64,000 nucleotides of DNA from Nectonema munidae (Eukaryota > Nematomorpha > Nectonematoida > Nectonematidae): the NCBI GenBank assembly GCA_030549495.1, contig JAUIRK010000042.1, positions 248,001 to 312,000 on the forward strand. Reading direction: 5' to 3'. Below, in pieces: positions 57,794 to 64,000 of the stretch (position 1 is its first letter; each line of letters starts with the position of its first letter). The position numbers and the translations under genes are program-made. Under the pieces are notes generated by a model. That model worked only from the letters and a program-made list of their open reading frames with translations, was not told the DNA's origin and made no database searches.

Positions 57794-59578
57794 GTAAATT
57801 TGTTAACATTTATTAAAAAATTGTCAAAAACTGTACTCTTTTTGTTTAATCATTTCATCAATTTACACAAATCTTAGCACATGTTTCTCTCTCTCTCTCT
57901 TCTATAGATGACAGATCACAGAAATGATAAAAACATTGTAAAAATAGGATATAGGATTTTGACAACCTGTTCGTAATCTTTTTTTAATTCTAACACCTCC
58001 CATAGGCAACATAAGATTCGGTGTGTTGCAATTAAAATTACGTTGGATGAAAATTTGGAAAACAGATAATCAGAATTACCTTGGTCTCCATCAATGTACA
58101 CTACATCGGCAAAATGATAGTTTGCACGATTTTAAACGCTCCTTTGGAATAGTTTTGAAAAAAGGGCATGACGTTTTAAAAGTTGACAAAAACGTTTACC
58201 TTTTTGAATTATATTGAAGTTTTGAAAAGTTTATAAAAAATTCTTTTCACTAAAATTGTTCCAAATATTAAGATGAAGAAAAGCCAGAAAAAAGAGTTCA
58301 CGGATCTACATTATTGAATGGTATAATTCTTTCGCAAAGATGTGAGAGATATAAAAACCTAAAAAAGGATGCAGAACTAAGAAAGGTGTCGCAAAGATTG
58401 AAAAGTGAGATTTATGAATGAGTTTTTTTATATTGTAGAAATATAAGTCTATATTTGAAGAGTGAAAAAGAGATTGTACGTTGTACGCAAAAGCCTCATT
58501 GTTTTGAAAATGTAAGCGGGCAAATCATTTTTATGATTTTGCTACACAACTTTTCTAGCTTATACTCGTTACATTATTAACTCTTTTTCTCAAAAATCAT
58601 TTTTGTTTCAAAAAAGCTACATTGTTGTTTAATCCAAATAATAAATTTGATTATTTCTACAAAAAAATAATAGAAATAATGAATACTTTCATCGGTTTTG
58701 TTGTTTAAAGTTTGCAAATAAATTGAAAAATTATTTCAAAATTTCTTTAACGAAGAAAACGTTAAAAAGTGGAGGAGGAAAACCCCTCCAGCCAAAAAAT
58801 TGAGGAAGACTATTATCAAAGTTACAGGTAAAAGTAAATATTGGCCTTGCTTGCAAATTTGGTGTGCGTATAGTTATAGGTATAAATATGCAAAGCTGTT
58901 TTTTTAAAACAGAGGATTTTATCTGGCATTTCACTGCTGATCAAATGTTTGGTGGGATTTTAACTAAAAGAGTAAAATGCGATCTCTGTTTAATCTTCCT
59001 TTTTTGAATGATTGGTAAAAAGGAACGAAAATAAAATAGATACACACGAATAATTTATGCAATTATCTACTTGAGCACATCTCAGGAAGCTTTTATCTCA
59101 TTATTTAGGCTCTCCTCTTTCTGAAGCAAAATGTATTTATCCTAAGAGAAAGGAAACTTGTAAAGATGTTTCTTATTTTTTTCAAATAGTTTTCGTATAA
59201 CAACTTGAGACGAATGATCTTAATTTGATGGAACACTAGTGTTCAAATGGGTGTGTGTGAAGGAGTTGATGAAAGATTTACGTGAAAACCGTTATCGCTA
59301 TTTCTAAAATATAACTATAGTAAAAAATAACATAAAAAAGGAATTCGTGTTAAAGGAAAAAAAAAGAGAAGAATTAGAGAATTTATTCAAAGAAAAAAGC
59401 AAGAAAATGAGGAAATGTAAAGAGCATCTGTAAAAACTCATACAAACACACGCGCCTCAAAGCTTTAATAAAAATTAGAGTGCTACGCTTTTTGCATCAT
59501 AAGCTCGTATACAAAATCTAAAAACGAAACATGTCAAGCAAAAGAGGAAGGGGTTTGTGGCTGGAAAGAGAATCTTAC

Positions 59579-59854
59579 TTCGGGTGGGGGATTGAAGCCG
59601 ATGATGGTGGGCACAGCATCCGGCTGACTACTCTTCGGGTTGGAAGTGTTGAGTGTGGAGGAAAGATTTGGAATGGAGTCAGGAGCAGACATGGGATAGA
59701 AGGAGGTGCTCTCGGTGAAATCGAGGAGTTGGCGCTGAGCCATGTTTATTTCGTTGTGGTGCAGCACCGCTGAATCCGGCTCGTACTTGAGATCATTGCT
59801 TTTAGCTATTTCATACATGTACTTCTCGACCAGTAACTTGGGAGGAGCTTTGAC
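59579..59854 (-). CDS. IST1 internal exon (end of ESCRT-III-like domain)
   Basis: 276 bp, 92 codons, phase 0 at both ends: acceptor CACACCCAAG|GTC and donor CCCGAA|GTAAGA. It encodes VKAPPKLLVEKYMYEIAKS, NDLKYEPDSAVLHHNE, a polar middle and TIIGFNPPPE. Vertebrate IST1 has VEAPPKILVERYLIEIAKN and YNVPYEPDSVVM at the same point, the last helix of the Ist1 domain that packs against the core. The earlier part of the Ist1 domain (KLKTNLRLAINRLK, IWAAPRL and so on) must be encoded further upstream on the minus strand. I cannot find it between 59855 and 64000, so the preceding intron probably exceeds 4.1 kb and the gene runs off the window. Confidence 0.92.
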
Positions 59855-60311
59855 CTTGGGTGTGCAAAACAATTTAAAATTGAGTCAAGGTCACGACAGT
59901 TTGGAAAGCCCTGTTAAATCTGAGGATTAAGTATTTGACTTCGACTCCGTATCTTGAAACCATACCCGTTTCTATTGGTGGAGATAAAAGTATAATGCTG
60001 AATTCGAACCAAGGAGCTTGTAGTACCTAATCTAGTGCCCGGAGATTTCGTGGATGGACAATTCGTCGAATGGATATTTGGTCGATCAGTTGTTTTGTTG
60101 CATAAATGTATTGTTGGAAGCAAACAATTTTCTTTAAAGAAGTTAAATTTTTAAAGCTATTTTAAAATTTAAATAAATTAACTTTAAATTTCATTTAACT
60201 CGATGTATTGCTGTTCCAAATCCAAACACATAAAATAATTATAATAAGACAATTTTTGTTACTAAAATGTAATATAGAACAACAAAAAAAGAAAATCAAA
60301 TGACTCTAAAA

Positions 60312-61863
60312 CAGATGTCTCAAAGTCCCGGCCCGCGAGCCAACTGCGGCCCTCGGAATAATATTTTATGGCCCTCAACTTGATTTCAAAGTTTAGTGTC
60401 AGTGCGGCCCGCGACACCTGAAGATGCAGAGTGAGATGATTGCAAAGGGGGGAAAACCATTTACAGATGGTGAATTTATCAAAAAGTGCATGTTACAAGC
60501 AGCAAGTATAGTCTGTCCAGAAAAAAGAGAGTCCGTTTAGCAATACCAGTCTTTCAGCCAACACAGTGGCAGAGCGAATTTGTGACATGTCGGGTGACAT
60601 ATACAGCCAGCTGCGTGAGAAGGCCAAACTTTTACACAGATATCATTGACACTGCAAAGCTTGCAATGTGGATCTGTGGTGTTGATGACAGTTTTGAAGT
60701 TACTCAAGAGTTTCTTAGAGTTATGCCAATGCATGGGCAGACTACTGCTCAGGAGATATTCCGCCAGCTGTTCATTGCTATTGTGCACTCCGAATTATCA
60801 TGGAAGAGGTCTACTGGAATAACAACCGAAGGAGCACCATCAATGACAGGGAAGAAAATGGACTCGTGGCACTTGTTCAAAGAAAATTAGAAGAAGAGGG
60901 TGTCAAGAAGGCCATTGCTCTGCATTCCATTATTCATTAGCAGGCCCTTTGCAGCAAGTGTTTGAAGTTTAACAATGTAATGTCCATTGTTGTGAAATGT
61001 ATCAACCATATCAGATCTAGAGGTTTAAAGCACCTACAGTTTTGCACTTATTTGGAAGAAATAGGATCAGAATATAAGCATGTACTCTACTTTACTGAGG
61101 TACGTTGGCTCAGTCGAGGAATCACTCTGAAGAGATTTTTGAGTTGAGAGCCGAAGTGAAAAGCCTTCATGGAGAACGATGGGAAAGCTGTTTCTGTGCT
61201 AAATGATCCAAAATGGCTCATGGACTTAGCTTTTCTTGTTGACATTACTCACGAACTGAATGCATTAAATAAGAAGTTACAAGACCAAGGACAACTTGTC
61301 AATGCTGCCTATGACAATGTAAGAGCAAATTCAGTGGTGAGAAGTATGTTGATGCCATTGTGAGTCTTCAGGAAGAATTTGATCACAGGTTTGGCGACTT
61401 TAAAACACACAAAGTCACTTTTCAATTTTTTTCTGATCCTTTTTCCTTTGATGTACAAGACGCAAATGAAGCTCCCCCTGAGCTTCAAATGGAGCTTATA
61501 GACCTGCAGTGCAATTCTGAGCTCAAAGCCAAGTTCAGGGAAGTGAATTGGAAAGCAGACTTCCTAGGACGATTTTTGAGAAAATTGCCTCCTACCTTCC
61601 CTGAGCTTTCAAAGATATTTAAGCGGATCATGTGCTTTTTTGGCAGCACATATCTGTGTGAAAAACTCTTCTCCACCTTAAACTTCACCAAGTCAATGTA
61701 CAGGTCTAAACTGACTGATGGGCATCTTCAAGCTCTATTCCTTTTCCATTTTTTTCCAGAAAGCTTTTTAATTTTGAATGTTCTAAATAAGGAATCAGAA
61801 TCATTTATTTTTTCAAGAGTCGGAATCATAAGAAACTTTCGTATAGGTCCCACCATTCATTGA
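60312..61863 (+). mobile_element. GTF2IRD2-like hAT (Charlie-type) transposon, broken
   Basis: CAGATGTCTCAAAGTCCCG with GCGGCCCTCGG and GTGCGGCCCGCG at the start are typical hAT 5' end and subterminal sequence. Transposase pieces follow in order: a disturbed N-terminal part around SRKKRVRLAI and a skipped segment; GVDDSFEVTQEFLRVMPMHG; TGITTEGAPSMTGKK; ALHSIIH; RSRGLKHLQFCTYLEE; LYFTEVRWLSRGITLKRF; DPKWLMDLAFLVDITHELN; QEEFDHRFGDFKTHKV; then hATC (FGSTYLCEKLFSTLNFTKS). This order is that of the hAT domain in GTF2IRD2 and its many transposon relatives. About five or more frame breaks are present. The 3' terminus is not identified. Confidence 0.85.
61360..61863 (+). pseudogene. hAT transposase C-terminal part
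   Basis: A 167-residue open piece with QEEFDHRFGDFKTHKV, ELIDLQCNSELKAKFREV and LGRFLRKLPPTFPELSK. The hATC dimerisation motif follows as CFFGSTYLCEKLFSTLNF and KSMYRSKLTDGHLQA. The last 35 or so residues depart from the family. It is part of the element starting at 60312. Confidence 0.8.
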
Positions 61864-61901
61864 AATTATAATCGTGAAAGAGAAAGTTTTGACTTCCCAT
61901 T

Positions 61902-62173
61902 ACTACAAATTGTAAGTTCTCTTGTATTCGACCATCATCAATACACTGTGTGAAAGGCCGGTTTCGGCTATTCACTCCTCATCACATCAGTTCCACTTTG
62001 TTCGATATATGCTGAGAAATGTGCTCTACTACTACTAGATTGATTCGAAAGCGCAATGATGCATCCAATTCATTAGTAGATAAAGATCATCAAAGCAAAC
62101 CGTTGACGGCTAGTTGGTTGATGCTCTCAAGCACAGTCACTAGACGCCAGCAAGAGAACTTACAATTTCTAGT
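61902..62173. mobile_element. MITE with 23-bp terminal inverted repeats
   Basis: ACTACAAATTGTAAGTTCTC at 61902 is matched, inverted, by ACTAGAAATTGTAAGTTCTC ending at 62173, with one mismatch over 23 bp. The interior is GC-richer than the flanks and non-coding. No clear target duplication is seen, so the class is open. It lies just past the hAT coding remnant and could instead be part of that element's 3' end. Confidence 0.6.
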
Positions 62174-63228
62174 TATAACAAAGACCTTGTAAGCACAATA
62201 GAGTATATTTAACATACACATAAAATGTTATAATTGGACTAAAACTATATAAAGGTCAGCAACTAATACATTTTTCCCACTTGCTAACTAAATTAGTAAA
62301 CGCTCTCATCCTAAATTCCCCTTAACGAATTAGAAACCAGCAAAATTAGTAAAAAGGTCATCATTGTTTCTTTATAGTTTATAATTAAGCAGTTACCTCG
62401 TTCGCCGTTTATCACTCTTTCAACGAAAAGGCTGTCCGACTAAATGTCCATTCGTCTGTTCGACGAAGAATCCGGCGACAAAACCCCCGGTCACACCTAA
62501 GCCAGACACTCAGTGGTTCATGGAAAAAATGATGTGGTCTTGTAAGAAAATCCAAAACTTCATTAGTATTTCTTATAAATGAAAATTTTTTACGCTTTAG
62601 CCTTTACCAAAATTTATTTTTAATTTTAAATATGACCTTGAATGCGCTTATCAAGAAAACAAAGAGTTTGTATGTTGTTATGAAAACCAATTTAACCGCG
62701 TGTTCCAATCAAAATCATAGAATTAAAATTAATAATAAATGGAGGGCAGAACTTTATTGAGAAGTAAACCTTTTATTTAAGAAGGAAGATATGACGTAAC
62801 TTCTTTGAATGCATGCATGTAGTACATTCAATGCCATCATTAAACGCTACCATTACTACACATACGAACATTCTGTTACACCCATATCCTTTTGACAAAC
62901 ACCATATATTCTCTGCCCATAGATTTTTTTTAAAAAACCTAACCTGAAGAAAAAACCAAACTCCTTTTTCCTTAAATGTTCTTTGCCTAACCCTAGCATA
63001 GTTTTTTAGTTAAAAGATTAAATTTTATTCCAAAAATTTCTTCGTTATAAATAATGAAATTTTGTTATAACTAAAATTTTAAGAAAACTTGTTATAGTTT
63101 TGATGAGAGTGATGAAATCTAATCGTCATAACCGCCTTCATTATGAGTGAAGGATACTGTACAACTATTTTAAATCATTTTTATTAACAAACAAAATGTA
63201 CTACTGTGGCTATTTGTTTACACTTTAG
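62174..63228. other. Spacer, probably IST1 intron
   Basis: No coding exon is recognised on either strand. The TTGACGAAG-like words near 62.46 kb (CATTCGTCTGTTCGACG) recall the 24.85-kb half-repeats but are too short to classify. Confidence 0.35.
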
Positions 63229-63336
63229 TGTAAGAAAATGCTGCCCTACGCGGGATTTTATGCCGAAGAAATTTGTCCTGGCATGAGCATGTTTGGGGAT
63301 CGGTATCAAATAAAATGCAGGAGTATCATTTTTAAG
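63229..63336 (+). CDS. Unidentified candidate exon (36 codons)
   Basis: A good acceptor (TTTGTTTACACTTTAG) is followed by 108 bp open in phase 0 and a donor AAG|GTATTT. The peptide is CKKMLPYAGFYAEEICPG and then MSMFGDRYQIKCRSIIFK. Three Cys, the Gly/Pro turns and higher GC than the surroundings look like real coding sequence. I do not recognise a family. The strand is opposite to IST1, so it would belong to another gene, or be an accidental open stretch. Partner exons are not visible in the window. Confidence 0.35.
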
Positions 63337-64000
63337 GTATTTTAAAAAGGAAAAAAGTCTTATAAGTATTTAGAGTCGTAATTGCATTTCTGTAAGTACT
63401 TGCAGTAGGAGCAGCATATATTCCCTAAGACTCCGCTACCCTGTGGGAGTAGAATTGAGCTTATATGGTCCATTCATGCGAGGTAGTTAACATACATGTT
63501 AAGTCGGAAAAACTACCTGGCTGAAGCTTGTATTTAAAACTTATATATTTATACAACAAAGCCATAAGTAGAAGCCTACATACAAAGTCAGAAGTACCTA
63601 ACGGTGGCTTTTATGTAGGTTGGCTGAAAATACACCTACTCGTCGCTACTGCTGCAAAAGTGTAACAAAAATTCTATATTTTTTCCTGTACCTATTTTTC
63701 CAGAAATGGATATACTTTCTCAGTTCAAATAAAATTTGTTTTCGTTTTTTGAACTGATAGACTCATGTTACTAATAACGAGATACTGCAATCTAGGAGCT
63801 AACAACAAGTAGGATTGAGGAGGGAAAGAGAATCGTAGTCGGTGGAGTTGGTTTTTTTTAAACTATTTTAAGAAAAATAAAGTTTGATTTTTGTAAGCAT
63901 ATGAAGTGAGTGAAGAGTTCGTTTGTAAATTCATTGGAGTTTTGTAAGTACTAGAAGTCGGAATCTATCTTTTATTGAAGGGGCATATTTATCCTCTCAC
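63337..64000. other. Spacer to window end
   Basis: Slightly GC-richer than average but without a recognisable coding exon, RNA gene or element end. Confidence 0.35.

Larger units (their letters stand above)
52990..59578 (-). other. IST1 intron, 6.6 kb
   Basis: It runs from donor CCCGAA|GTAAGA at 59578 to the acceptor at 52990. It is full of mobile sequence: a hAT copy, a hAT MITE, a 538-bp tandem duplication, a SINE and two hammerhead-like motifs, all listed separately. The remaining parts (53.0-54.1, 55.2-56.2, 57.8-59.5 kb) hold only short chance frames. No further coding exon is required, since the flanking phases join directly. Confidence 0.75.

Noticed and set aside
59531-59773. 80-residue plus-strand frame
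   Set aside because: Antisense to the IST1 exon, whose identity is secure on the minus strand.

Overview
The window looks like animal nuclear DNA from a compact-gene but transposon-crowded, strongly AT-rich genome. The genes have spliced exons with GT/AG borders, there are no operons or bacterial ribosome sites, and the repeats are LINE, SINE, hAT, Tc1/pogo-like and TTAA-flanked elements. The mix of an RTE LINE, a GTF2IRD2-like hAT and a repeat protein family that I know from arthropod and other invertebrate genomes suggests an arthropod, possibly an aquatic crustacean such as a copepod. That species guess is inference only.

Layout. 1-7.6 kb: no gene; a complex tandem array (2.57-6.24 kb) followed by a palindrome with two 611-bp arms around a 62-bp loop (6.28-7.56 kb). 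7.6-18 kb: AT-rich spacer with many short MITEs flanked by TTAA, a tRNA-derived SINE, a LINE tail and a possible solo LTR. 18.2-20.3 kb: a decayed LINE with a TTATG-type tail. 23.2-24.4 kb: a GC-richer, promoter-like block ending in a short candidate first coding exon (MGEKLEE). 25.4-30.8 kb: a long-TIR Tc1/IS630-type element, pogo-like MITEs, a SINE and a 189-bp tandem duplication. 31.5-32.9 and 39.2-41.0 kb: two broken copies of one repeat protein family. 36.3-37.3 kb (minus) and 46.6-47.5 kb (plus): two intact intronless 7TM receptor genes, the cores of a roughly 2-kb inverted duplication. 44.9-45.6 kb: a coding exon with an Sp-family 'SP box' but no zinc fingers. 48.4-51.5 kb: a full-length but decayed RTE LINE with a 16-bp target duplication. 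52.65-59.85 kb: the last three exons of IST1 (minus), whose 6.6-kb intron is filled with hAT copies, an exact 538-bp tandem duplication, a SINE and two hammerhead-ribozyme-like motifs. 60.3-61.9 kb: a broken GTF2IRD2-like hAT. 63.2 kb: one well-formed but unidentified exon candidate.

How it fits together. The host content that I can support is small: IST1 (an ESCRT-III-related regulator of VPS4), two related orphan receptors, and probably an Sp-like gene whose long first intron would hold the first receptor. Most other sequence is mobile or repeat-derived. The observations most worth following up are the inverted receptor pair, the hammerhead-like motifs, the perfect palindrome, the TTAA/GCAGACGA MITE family and the finger-less SP-box exon.
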